Source: Salarias fasciatus (lineage: Eukaryota; Chordata; Actinopteri; Blenniiformes; Blenniidae). Taken from it: 64,000 nt of DNA. The stretch spans positions 21,050,931 to 21,114,930 of the forward strand of contig NC_043754.1 in assembly GCF_902148845.1 (NCBI RefSeq). Reading direction: 5' to 3'. Position 1 is the first letter of the stretch. Every line of letters begins with the position of its first letter. The translations under genes were made by a program, and so were the position numbers. Positions 25,681 through 38,503 of the stretch are shown one piece after another. The notes under the pieces are model-generated. The model had not been told where the DNA came from. It made no database searches and was given only the letters and a program-made list of their open reading frames with translations.

Positions 25681-26270
25681 CACTGCGCTCTGATTGTTTC
25701 ATTCTCACACTTCAGACGTCAAATACTGCAATTCACTATGAAATTCAGAATGATTCAAAAAATCCAGAATTACATCAACAGCTTCTCAGTTCATATGACT
25801 CCTGTCAATAGTTCTATGAGGTTCATTACACTTTGTATTTGAAAGATTTGTCAATTATTTTTATCGAAGGTTTAGTTTGAATAATTTATTTGAGAAAAAT
25901 ACATGAATACTATAAAAAAATGAAATAATTTCAGTTTGTTTCAGGAAATAAAGTCACACCAGAACATGGATTAATTAAAATAGCTCGGTGTGTTTTGTTA
26001 TTGCTAAGTCTACAGACTTTTTGGTTGATTTTCAACAATGGATAATCTGCAAAAAACACTTATTGCCTCCCTTTCCAAGCTATCATATTTTGCTTACAAA
26101 CAGCAAATAAAATGATAGAATTTGGAAATATCAAGTTAATCTATTTAGAAAAAAATCCCATTCACAAAGTTGGTTCTTAAAAATCTCCCCAGTTCTTGAA
26201 GCTTTTAAGAATTATTCAATTTTATTGGAAAGTGCAGTAAAACACTGCAAGCTGGTAAATGCCCAAATTA

Positions 26271-26271
<1 letters not shown>

Positions 26272-26342
<71 letters not shown>
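26272..26342 (+). repeat. (AAT)n microsatellite, about 23 copies
   Basis: A pure trinucleotide run lies between camk2a and rps14. Confidence 0.97.
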
Positions 26343-26344
<2 letters not shown>

Positions 26345-26452
26345 ATAAATAAACGCTGCTAAATCATAGTGTTGTAGTTTCAGGCTGTGGCCGCACGGGG
26401 GCAGTAAAGCACCGCCAGTTCAGAAGCCGTCATGAGTGTCCCGGATGTAGAG

Positions 26453-26470
26453 CTTCTTTCTTTCCTGTTT
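26453..26470 (+). promoter_or_regulatory. rps14: TOP-like pyrimidine start of rps14 exon 1
   Basis: A pyrimidine run (cttctttctttcctg) lies just before a splice donor at 26496. Ribosomal-protein mRNAs begin with a 5' terminal oligopyrimidine tract, which couples their translation to mTOR. The non-coding first exon is taken as about 26453-26495. The exact start is inferred. Confidence 0.6.
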
Positions 26471-28219
26471 CTGCTCGCTGAAGAGACGTACACAGGTGAG
26501 CCCGCTCCGACACACAATCCGTTTAAAATCCCTCATTTGTGTGGCCATCCGCACTTCCATCATGTCTTTCTTCAATATTTGATCATGTCCGTGTCTTTCG
26601 GTGGGAGCAGTTTTATTCGGTTTGCTGAATTAAGTGAATTTGGGCCCGGTCCTCTCCCCGAGTCGGTGCTGATAGTTAGCATCGCCATGTTGGTTTTTTT
26701 TTCCTCCCCGCTGCCAATGTTGAGCCTCTCCGGTGAATGTTAGGGTCGTGGCTGCTCAGTGAGATTGGCTGGTGCTGTTTTAGATGCAGGTAAAATCACA
26801 TTAGTAAAGATAGGCAACAGGAAGGAGTTGAAGTTGTCGCTGGAAGCTAACAGGCTAACCATGCTAACATGCAGGCTAGTTTGGGTTCATGTCTCTGGTC
26901 CACTGTCCGGGATTCTCACTGCACCGGGTGGATCTGGATCTGCACACTCACTCGTGTTTTTCTCCAGTCACTCGCTCTGTCTTCGGGCGTTCTGTGCAAT
27001 ATCACGTGGATCTGGATGGAGAGTTAGTAACCTGGGTAACGAGTAGTATCTGAGGGTGTGCTGGGTTTGGATAGGTGGTCCATGTTCAGGTGTGTGAGCT
27101 GGAGCTGAAGGATGGTGGTATCTGAATAGCTGACCAGTCTGAGGGGACATCAGTTACTGGTTCAATACCTGATGAAACCACCGGTCCGTTTAGAAACCTG
27201 CAGCTGGGACGTCTTCATAAGTGTTGCTGAACTGTTTGGTCAGTGTTGATTTTCCTTGATCAGTGTCTTGTGCTGCTGTTGACTGACAGGTTAGCAACTC
27301 TGCTGCAGCCATGATGGTCTGTAACAGTTCACATGATGAAAGCCTACAAAGTTTGTCTGGCAATTAATGCTTCTCAAAGGCAAGCAAATGCTTCAAATCA
27401 GAATTAAAATGAGTGTTTTTAAACAATTGACCCAGGGAAATTGTTAAAGGTAGCAATGAAGCTAATGAAATGGATTTACAGTGTACTTTCTTCGTATTGT
27501 ATTTGGAGTCCCAAATCATCCACAAATACGACGTCTTGTCGGTGGACCCAACGGGTCACACCGTTATGGACAGCTTCACAACAGACTCAGTCTCTCATTC
27601 ATTTGTATTGTTGTCATGGAAACATGATCAATTTTTAGGCTGCTTTTGCTTTGGAGAAAAGTTGCTCATTCATGAACTGGTCCAAGTAAAATTACCTCAT
27701 CTCTACAAACTGATAAGAATCTCAAACTGTCAGCTTTTGAAGTTTTATCCAGTGAAATTGCTTGTGTGTTTTGAGAATTTCTTTTTTATTATTTGAGCTG
27801 TTCTTTACCTTCACACTAAAGAGTCCAGTGCTCGACTTTTAAACGCGTGATTTCAGCACCACCAAGGAAATCTGTATTAACATGTTGAATCAAAACCGAA
27901 CTAATACAGTAATTCAGTTGTTCAGGTGTTGTGTGCTCGCAGTAAGAATAGTTTTTGACTGTTGGATTGTTTTTCACCTTTTTTTTTTTTTCTTTTTGAC
28001 TCCCCACTGAATAAATTTTCAGATTGAGGGAAAGAAATGGTTGAGGCGTAAAAATGACAGAACCTTTGTTTTTGTGTGTGACAACACCCAAATCTGCCAA
28101 CTGTCACAAACACCTCTGACTCCTACATCAGCTGTGGCGGGTGATGGTGCGTTCACTGTCCATGATGTCTGTCTGACACACTGAAGCATCGAGGAGCTGT
28201 TGGAAATTTGAGGATTTAA

Positions 28220-29005
<786 letters not shown>

Positions 29006-29212
29006 ACTGTATGCAGAGTTTGTTCACAATAAAAAGATCCAAACCAGCCTTGGGCTCCCCTGATTCTTCTGAGGGACTCGAAGCAGAGTGTTTACTGAGG
29101 CTGGATGAGCAGAGTTACTGAATGTGGCGTCATTCTGACAGAGTAGTCTGAAGAAAGGACAAGTTGTCAAACTGTTTTGTAAAATATGTTTATTGTAACA
29201 AAAGAAAATGTA

Positions 29213-30937
29213 GGGGCTACTTGAAAATTAGAATATCCTGAAAAGGTGCATGCATTTCTGTAACTCAACTTTTAACGATGAAATGTACAAATACAGTCTA
29301 TGTGAATCAACATATTTCAAGCTTTTATTTTGATTTTGCTGATTAGGACTTTGAACTTCAGAAAACCTCATTCAAAAACTCAGAATACTGCTTGAAATCA
29401 AAAGAATTTTATAATCAAACTAGAAATTGACACTCAGAGTGCATACCTCCGCCACAGCTTAAATCAGTCACCAACAACCAAAAGAACACTATAATCAAAC
29501 ATTGTGATCGGGGGTGTGATCGGAGCGGAGCGCTGCAGCGTGCGGTGACTGTCGCCCTTTCTCCCTGTGTGTGTGTTTATCTGAAAAGGAAAACCGAAAA
29601 GCAACGTAATTTATTTTAATTTGAAAATGGACCGGCTTGTCTCGTATTTTCCGTTTCAGACTGCCTTGTGTGGTGCGATCTGCTCTGTCCAGCTTTACAA
29701 CTGGCAGTGCACGGCGCGCGGAGAAAATAGAGAGGAGCGGAGCGCCCGCGGTCCACGGCGCGAGCCGCTACGCACGCGGCGATCCCCCGCGTCTCCTGTA
29801 TGACCCGTCAGATAGGTTAACAGGGGCGCCGATCTAATAGTCGGTGCGCAGCGCTTCCCACTTCTGCGTCGGAAGCAGCATGTCCTGTGTGAGCCAGGCG
29901 TTTGTCGCCCCCTGTCGGCGGGCCTGCCCAATTATGTGAAAGACTCCCTATCTCTCAATGATAAAGAATCCTTTAAAAAATTTCTGGATCCAGACAGTGA
30001 TCTGGATTATCACCAAAATTTAATGGATTCTAAGTTAACCCAAGACCCTCCTTTCCACAAAGTTTCATTGCAATCCGTCCATTACTTTTTCCGTGATCTT
30101 GCTAACAAACCAACCAACCAACAAACTGACATGATTACATAACCTCCTGGCGGAGGTAAAAATGTCAGGGCTCTGATGGTAAAATCTTGCATCTGCACTT
30201 ATTACGTGGTTGGGGTCTGTTTTGCAGGAATGACTGCTTCAGTCCAGCGTGGCATTGATGCTACCAGCTTGTGGCATGTCTCTGGTGTTCTGGAAGATCA
30301 ATATGCTTCAATCACAGCCTTGAGCTCTTTATTTGGCCTCTCCCTGGTGAGCTTTCTCTTGGCAATGCTCCATAAATTTTCTATCGGGTTCAGATCAGGT
30401 AACTTTGTGGGCCAGAGTAATCTCTGTCAGGATTCTGAACTTTGGGCAGTGTAGGCAGTTGCAAGCAAACGTCCTGGTGGACGGCTGCATTTATGATGGA
30501 CTTGATAAAGCACAGAGGACCAGGAGCAGCAGCTGACATGGATCCCAAGTCGTCACCGACTTGGGAAACAACACTGGACTCCATGCATCTTCTATTTTGC
30601 ACCTCTCTGGTCTTCCTCCCGACTCTGGGACCTCTGTTGCTAAGTGAGAAGCAAAATTTGCTCTCATCATTCCTCTGACTTGCACACCATTTTCTTCCAC
30701 ACTTCTGCCTTCCACCTAACTGTCCATTAACGTGCTTTGAGACAGCACTCAATACACCCAGGTTCACTTCATGTGTCTTACCCACCTTCATCAGCAAACT
30801 TGCAACAAATAAATGCTTAAGATTCCTCACTTTGCATGTAAAAGTGATAAAATGTATTGGTTTCACCTTTTATATTGACTTGCCTGAGTAAAACAACTTT
30901 TACACAATATTCTAATTTTCCAAGCAGTTCCTGTAAA
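29213..30937 (-). mobile_element. Tc1/mariner relic with nested insertions
   Basis: The inverted ends share GAAAATTAGAATAT (left about 29220, right about 30905). Minus-strand translation of 30220-30320 gives a Tc1-type transposase C terminus: ELKAVIEAY followed by a stop, then TPETCHKLVASMPRW and EAVIPAK. The transposase is decayed, with stops, and about 715 bases of another repeat are inserted at 29444-30158. The copy is long dead. Confidence 0.75.
29444..30158. mobile_element. Repeat with TACCTCCGCCA inverted ends, nested in the Tc1 relic
   Basis: The left end TACCTCCGCCA at 29444 pairs with TGGCGGAGGTA at 30148-30158. The inner right part (about 29935-30145) matches a repeat I know as very common in teleost genomes, with words such as tggatccagacagtgatctgg and ccaaccaaccaac. 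A GC-rich segment at about 29490-29930 differs in composition and may be a further insertion or an internal part. No transposase was found. Confidence 0.55.
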
Positions 30938-31442
30938 GCTCCTGTTCCCAGTCAACAGGTTTATCAAGTGTAGTCATTAATGACAAAGTTTGCAGTTTCT
31001 CTGCTTGGAGCTGACGGTTTTAGATTTGAGCTGCTTGATTAATTGAAGTACGAATCTCTGAACAAACGTAACTCCTCAGCTGGACAGAGTCGCCTCCAGA
31101 TTGAGAATAATCCACTCCATGAAGATAAACCGGAGATCCTGCTGTGAAGAATGTGTCCTGCAGTTCCTCCTGTGAGCAGGAGGCGGCAGCTACACTTCAG
31201 TAATCTGATTACTTTATGATTTTAAAATGATTTAAGCAGACACGTTTTGTTTCAAGTAAAAAAAAAAAATTTAATGACCTTGTGACATCACACTTCTCCC
31301 ATCATGCATCTGTGAAGCTTTTTGTTGGTTGTTAGCCAATCAGAGCGGAGGTGGGCGTGTCCTGTTGAAGCTTAACGAGTCACGTTTAAATTACAGACAA
31401 ATAAAGGCAACTGGACCCACAATGCACTGCAGTGGCTGCTCC

Positions 31443-31949
31443 TCACTCCGAGGCCTCCTGTTTCTCCTCCTTCTGCTCCTCCTCATGCGTCTCCACATCC
31501 TGTTCCTCCTCCTGCTGCTCCTCCTCTTCTTGTTTCTCCTCCTGCTTCCCCTCGTCCTGTTTCTCCTCCTGCTCCTCCTCCTGTTCTTGTTTCTCCTCCT
31601 CTCCTGTGGCGGTGCTGCTCTCTCCGTCGTAGATGATGTCTTCGGGGTTTGGAGCTGGAGGACAGAACTCCTCGTCGGGGAGAATCTTGTGGAAAATAAA
31701 CTCGGCCTACAAACAAAAGTTTTACTCTTTAGTGAACGGCGCACGAATGCAAAGTGTGTATGTGCGTGTCTCACCTGTTTGATGGTGCGTTCGTGTCCCA
31801 GGTCTCCGTCAGGACCGGAGCACACATACACGTTGGACGGGAGGTCGTGACCTTCGACCTCCACTCCTGAGCCGTCGGCCATGTTGAAGTAGAGACACCA
31901 GAGGACAGACGGACGCTCTCCTGTACACAGACCAGAGGGTGTTTCAGCT

Positions 31950-31989
<40 letters not shown>

Positions 31990-32773
31990 TGAACTGAGCT
32001 GAACAATGAGTCACTGTGAGGACCGACATGATGAAGATGTTACAGAAACACGGAGGGAGGCGACGCCTCCTTCATCACCCGAGACTCGCGGCTGCACCTC
32101 CATCATTAATCCTCACCTGACCTGAACCCTCCGTCTTCCTCCACCCGCTGCGACAATCCCTCCACAGCCAAACATCATCAGTACTTATCCCTATGCCTTA
32201 CCCTGCTCAGGTGAGTCTGGAGTGTTGAACATCTTGGTTACTACGGGCGACAGGTCCTGGTGGGCGGAGCCAGACGCCTGACAGGTGAGATGGACCAGAT
32301 CTGCGTGGCGACGGAGAACAACAGTGTGACGTCTCCATGGCGACGAGAAGCAGCAACATGTAAAACACCTGAGTTAATCTGAAACTGTGAAAGGGTCCAG
32401 TCAGCCCCGGAACATGAATAACTAATGAGTTATGAGAAGGAGGCGGGGTTTAATCCACTTCCTGACTGGATGGTCACAAACAGCTGTCGGTTATTTATAA
32501 GCTTTCGTTATAGATTCATCAGTTTATCTTCAAGGACGCTCCTGCTACTCCTCCTTCCTCCTCCTGGTGAACTCACATGTGCCAGGGATACACGTCATGG
32601 TGGACGGACACAACTCCACCATCTTCACCGCCGGAGAGCCGGCTTCTATTGGAGGAACCGTTACTATGGAAACCTGCAGAGATCAAGTCAAACACATAAG
32701 TTTGTGTTTAGAACTCACACACACACACACACAGATATACAAACACGCTTCAGGAACAAAGTGCCGATGACAG

Positions 32774-32822
<49 letters not shown>

Positions 32823-35800
32823 GTAAATTCACCTGCTGATCTGAGTCACTGAGAAGGACTGATGAGTCCGTGATGAGGACAGCTCTGCTCAGCAACCTAC
32901 ACACACACACACAGTACATTTTGGTTGAGAGTGAACAGAAGTGTGAAGTAACTACAAACAGAATTTTTTTTCTGTTAGTTCAAACGTTTACTCCACCAAA
33001 CAGAAGAACGTTTATGGTTCCATCAGATCAGTTTATCGTTCAGCTCAGACCCTCAGTCATACACATTAAAATATCACTGCAATGCTGCATTAACAATGTA
33101 ATTATAAATGAGAAATATTTTACTACCGTAAATCCTCAGGGCTTTTATTTGTCTCAAGTGTAGCTGGCACCAGGCTTTTAATTGAAGGAGGCATGTATAT
33201 GAGAGAGGCTTATATTTTAAAATTTTCAAAAAGTAGTGCAGTTTAGAGCTTGGGCATATATCAAATTAATTTGAATAATTAGATTGTATTTATCGAATCG
33301 ATGTGAAAAAAATGAATCTCAACATAGAGTTTAATGTTTTCTGTCCCTCCGCCATTTTTACCAAATGCATGTAATACACACAGTCACCATACCAGGAGGA
33401 CTGGCGCTGTAGCACAGACTACTGTCAGTACAGTGCCGTAGTGCTTCACAGAAAAAAAGAAAAGACAAAAAAAAAAACAACAAAAAAAACCACGGGCTTG
33501 TATTGGGAGGCGGCTTTTATGAGCTTTCTTCAAAGACGCACCCGTCATTAAAGGAGACGGGCTTTTAATGGAATACAGGTCATTATTAGAGGATTTACGG
33601 TATTTAATAAACTGTAACATGTACGTATATTTAATTTATCAATAAACTGCAGATGATAAACATTCATATATCTTACTTTATTTTTATAACATCAACATCT
33701 GAAGGAGAATTTTAATATATATAAGATTTTCTATGCCAAGTAAGCTGTGGTTGCTACGGCAAGTCTTCTCAGTCTGCGATTGGTGTGTTCTGACCTGGTG
33801 GGCGTGGCCACCTTCTTTCGGTCCGCCCCCACGAAGCCGTCCTCCACCACGAAGTGGCTGCAGCTGATTCGCTGTCCTCGGCTGTCAATCACAGCCTTAC
33901 ACCTGAAACACACAGAGGGAGGGGTCGAGTCGCTCGCCATGGAACCCAGAAACACCTGGAACCAGAATAATCCTCAAACCTTATCTAACCCAGAGAGGAT
34001 CAACGACACTGCACACCTCTGTGTGTGTTTTCATTACAAAAGCAGGACAGCAAGTCAACAGTACTATAGCTTTGAGTATTATTAGTGTGTAATACCCCTC
34101 CCGTGCTCTGGGGGAGCAGTGGGTCTGTTTTTCTGTCAGACTCTTTGATTGCTGATTGCTGCTCCACCTGCTGGTTCTAAGTAGTACTACAAGGCTGATG
34201 GGATTTTGATTAGATCACAGTAGTTTCTTTTTTTTTTTTTTTTGCTTGAAATATCTTTTGTAATGAAGACTTCAAGGAATTATTCAGATTTTTTTTCCGC
34301 TTTTGTGAACAGTAAGTGTGTGTGTGTGCCCTGACAGTAATGTAGATGTGAGCGGCTAATCTTCAGTGGGGATGACGGATGCTCCTTCACGGGTCTGCAC
34401 ACAGTGAGGAGTCTCCAAATTCTATTACTGCGAATAATGATGCACGAACAGGCTCATCTATAACCTCTGACACACGCGCACACACACACACCTAAAATCA
34501 CAGATTTTCTTAACATCTCTAAACTATCACTTTCACTGCGTGTGCGTGTGTGTGTGCGCGAGTGCGAGTGTATTTGTCAGAAAACTGACGAGGCAGAAAA
34601 CAATGATGGAGAGACGGTGACAGTGGGGAGGGGAGAGGAGGAGGAGGAGGAGGTGAAGAGGACCAGAGGATAACTGATGAGCTCATTTCCTCCATAAATT
34701 GAATATTTCACCGATCATAAATTATCGTCCAATCACAGCTCGGGACAGAAAGGTCACGCATGCGGCGAGGTGCGTCTGGCTGCGGCGGCACCGTGTGTAC
34801 CTTGGTTATTTCTGATGTGCACGGTTCACCCAGGGCGACACCGCCGGACGAGTTAGTTTCAGAAAACTGAAGTTTGACCTCTGTGTTTGGTTGGCCGTGC
34901 GGATGGAGGCAAGGCTGGCAGCATCCGTTACCATGGTGACAGGGACAAGTTGGAGGTGTTTACCTGTTGGTGTGGGAGTCCAGCAGCAGGCAGGAGACCG
35001 AGTGTCTCAGACAGTAGATCCCTCCAAACACTGCACACATCCTGAGGACACACACACATGCATAAATCACAGCTTCATGAACCACAACACACGTGAGGCG
35101 TTCAGGGACAGGGCTGAGTGTAGGTTATGTAGTGTCTGAGGTAGAGTAACTCAACCGCAGGCTTTTTTCTCACATCATTCAGTTTCAGCTGCATCAATAG
35201 AGTCCAGGACTAAACGTCCTGTAGATGTGAGTGAGTGTGTGAGACTGCGAGCTCTGACAGAACAAGATACCGCTGTGACCTTGAGGAGGAACCTTTGTGA
35301 CCTCCGGGAGAACTTGTTACATGGAAACTTTCAGTGAATGAACGAGGTTTCGTTCCTCTCTGACAGCTCTGAGCTGTAATATCCGCCGAGGATCATCTCA
35401 CATGCAAATGAGCGCCGCCCGGGGCGACTCCCTCTTCATTAGCATTCATGTCCTCAAGCTCTAATGAGACAGCAGCATCTCCATGACAACCGACTGATGC
35501 AGCTATGCAGGTTGAGACTGAGGACACCTGGAGGACAGACAGACTCTCACCTGCAGAAACACTGAGGAATCTCTCCGAGGCCATACAGAGGAAATAGGAA
35601 TGGCGTGTTGCCATAGCGACCCAGGCAGCGCAGGAAGTGACGGGTGGAGGCCAGCCCCGCCTCAGTGGGTGTGTCTTCTGTTGCCATGGCGATGGAGTGA
35701 AGCAGGAAGTGCTGCAGGTTCTCGCCAAGGTTCTGATCCCTCAGGAACTCTAAATATGGCCGCTCCTTGTAGGCTGGAAGAAAGGAGACTTTGCTACCCA

Positions 35801-37280
35801 CAATGCCCTGGGGCAGTGATGTCAGCAGGACAGGTGCCGGGTCTCACCTTGATGCTCCTCTGTGTCCTCCATGCAGGAGGTGAGGAAACGCATCAGCTTC
35901 CTCTTCTCGACCACAGACAGCTGACGACTCGCAAACACGTCGGCCCGGCTGCACGGCACCTGTAAACAAGTCAGTGCGCCTCAGTAAACAAATCAGCAAA
36001 CACGCAGGTAAACACACACAGCTCAGCTCACCTGTTCCACGTTGCCATGGCGATATGTAAGTATCCTGGTGACATTTTTGAACTCTGCGTAGCGGCTGAC
36101 ATTCGATTGGATGAGCAGATCCACCAACGAGCCGCGAGAATACAGGAGCTGCAGGGGGGAGGAGCAAACAGGGTGATGTCATCGCTGTGTGAAATGATGT
36201 CACGGTGAGGAAAGAACACTGTGTTACCTTGGAGACCAAGTCAATGTTGAACCGACGTCCTTCCTTCACCAGCTGAGCGTAGCTGATCTTCTTCCTTGGC
36301 TCTGGCTGGCTGGGAGTGACTGAGGGGTGTGGCTGATCTTCCTCTGGCTCCGCCCCCTGTGTGTGATCTGTCTGTGATTGGACCAAATGTGAGGCATTTA
36401 AAGACTCAATGAGTTTCAGAGCGACTGGATTTGATGTTCGCCTCCTCACCTCGTCTGGTTCCTCTTTCTGTTCCTCCTCTAGTTTCTCCTGCTTTTCTTC
36501 CTCTTCTAGTTTCTCCTCCTGTTCTTCCTCTTCTAGTTTCTCCTCCTGTTTTTCCACCTCCTCTTCATCAGTTTTATTGTCTTTTGAATCAGAAGATGAA
36601 AAATCAGACAGAGAAAATGATGTCACACTAAACATGAAATTTTGCATCAGCATCATGAAGTGGGGTCAGCAGGTTCACCACACACCTGACTTCTCTTCTT
36701 CTGTGGTGTCTGCAGGGGGGGCCGCCTCCTCCTCTTCATCTTCCTCACTGAGAGGAAACAGGAAGTGAGTGAGACGTAAACAAACAAACTGTTGATGTGT
36801 GAACCGGAAACACACCTGGTGTAACAGAACACCTGCAGGTTGGCGATGAATCCGGAGTCTGACCCAGACAGGTAAATTAGCTCCTCCCCTTCCTGCAACA
36901 GGCTGGACCAATCCGGCGCCGCCTCCGGCAGAGACTCCTCCTACCGACAGAGGCAGAGTCAGTGACTGGAGCGTGGCACGCCGCACCTGCAGCAGGAGTC
37001 TGAGCTCACATGATGCTGCTGGATCCAGCTGAGCAGGCCGTTGAAGGTGAAGCTCGCCCAGGCTGCAGCGTAGTGACTCCTCCTGGAAACACACACAAAA
37101 CACAACACAGTGTGCAATCAAAGTCTGAAACACACACAGCAATAATAACAATAATTAATAAAGACCCTCCTGAGGGTCTGAAGCCCTCCATGATATAATA
37201 TTACAGATCAGACCTGTCGAGGTGAAGAACTCTTTGTCCCACTCTGGAGCATGCTGCAGCAACCACCGACTCAGCAAGAC

Positions 37281-37349
<69 letters not shown>

Positions 37350-37997
37350 AAGTTACGTCATCTGTCCCAGGTGTGATTTCTCCAGACCTGTTGCAGATTT
37401 GTTTGTTGTACTGAAGCTGTGTCTCAGATATGTTAGCTCTTTTCTAACTATGACAGCACTGTTCCAGATGTGCTAGCTCTGTTGTCACTCTGACAGCTGT
37501 TCCAAATGTGTTAGCTCTAGCATAACTTTGACAGCTCTGTTCCAGATGTATTAGCTCTATTGTAGCTCCGTTCCAGATGTGTTTGCTCTATTATCACTCT
37601 GACAGCTCAGTTCCAGATGTGCTAGCTCTATTGTAGCTCTTTTCTAGATGTGTTAGCTCTATTATCACTCTGACAGCTCTGTTTCAGATGTATTAGCTCT
37701 ATTCCAGCTCAGTTCCAGATGTGCTAGCTCTGTGAGGTTTGTACACATCAGCTTGCAGCCAGTCGGTTAGCTGCTAGCCTTCCTCGTTATAGATGAACGT
37801 GCTGCTAGCCGTGGAGCTAACGCCCCACCCGTACCGCGGGCTCGGGTCGGTTTAAACCGGGACCCCGGGACGCGTTGAAGGCCAGCGGGGATCGGACACT
37901 CGGAGGCCGAGCCGACCCCGACAGGGACCCCCGGGGTTCACGTACCTGTACCCAGAATGACGACGTCAAATTCAGACGGGAGGTCCTCCGCGGCCAT
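31443..37997 (-). CDS. chm: Rab escort protein 1 (component A of Rab geranylgeranyl transferase)
   Basis: Binds newly made Rab GTPases, presents them to geranylgeranyl transferase and delivers them to membranes. Exons in coding order: 37946-37997, 37214-37280, 37010-37082, 36816-36940, 36686-36747, 36228-36580, 36032-36148, 35848-35959, 35551-35773, 34964-35041, 33795-33902, 32833-32896, 32577-32673, 32202-32300, 31775-31920, 31443-31706. Phases close to 679 residues (human about 653). Recognised parts are [14 protein letters not shown] at the N terminus, [78 protein letters not shown] and [12 protein letters not shown]. Acidic Glu/Lys/Gln runs enlarge exon 6 and the C terminus. Multiple introns show it is chm and not the intronless mammalian CHML. 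A possible poly(A) signal on this strand is at 31270-31275. Confidence 0.95.
32777..32822. repeat. (GT)n microsatellite, chm intron
   Basis: About 22 GT units lie just past the donor of chm exon 12. Confidence 0.9.
33126..33600. mobile_element. MITE with CCGTAAATCCTC inverted ends, 475 bp, chm intron 11
   Basis: CCGTAAATCCTC at 33126 is mirrored by GAGGATTTACGG ending at 33600, with TA on both sides. It has no coding capacity. Family not assigned. Confidence 0.6.
37285..37349. repeat. (CA)n microsatellite at the chm exon 2 acceptor
   Basis: On the minus strand this is a (UG)n run directly before the exon 2 acceptor, which ends at 37281. Confidence 0.9.
37410..37730. repeat. Minisatellite with 'gttccagatgtgttagctct' units, chm intron 1
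   Basis: About eight diverged copies of a 40-base unit are present (gttccagatgtgttagctct followed by attatcactctgacagctct). Similar units recur at 39848-40065 on the other side of the GTPase gene. Confidence 0.8.
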
Positions 37998-38391
37998 GTT
38001 GGTGCTGGAGACAACAAGCGGCACGTGACTCTGAGAGCCAATCGGAGAAGGCTTTTGATTCCGCTATTGCTCACGTGGGAAACAAGATTGATCTGTAAAT
38101 CATTCACTGATTTCACTGCACTGATCACTTATCCCCGATGCTTCAAAGCAACACAACTCTACACATTTTACTGTCAGGAGTATTTCATCCCTGTATGATG
38201 TTTAAACTTCAAAGAAATCTGTATTCAAGAGATTTTTTAAAACGAATAATTAAAAAAAAAATCATTAAAAAAATGAAGCAAATAAAGTGACAGATTCTGT
38301 AAATATTAAAAAGAAAATGAAATCTGGCTGAATATGAAACAACGAGAGGAAAAGGAAAAGCTTCCTCGTGTTGGGATGAGGAAAAACGTCA

Positions 38392-38416
38392 CAAGTGAAA
38401 GTGAAAGTGAAACTGA
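38392..38416 (+). promoter_or_regulatory. ISRE/IRF-type element upstream of the GTPase gene
   Basis: The text reads agtgaaagtgaaagtgaaac, three GAAA words spaced two bases apart, which fits the GAAANNGAAA consensus bound by IRF and ISGF3 factors. It lies about 90 bases before the start codon at 38504 and about 400 bases from the chm start on the opposite strand. Confidence 0.65.
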
Positions 38417-38503
38417 TCAAACCAGAAAAAAGGACAAAGCGTTCCAACGGAGACACCCTCAGCTTCAACCACCAAACATCGTCACACATCCTGATTCCTG
38501 ACA

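Noticed and set aside
29821-29914. Possible tiny hAT element with CAGGGGCG ends
   Set aside because: The inverted match is only 8-9 bases and the 8-base flanks do not match each other.
31391-32029. Arg-rich minus-strand ORF of 212 codons
   Set aside because: It lies in another frame of the chm last exons, whose Glu-rich frame matches Rab escort proteins.
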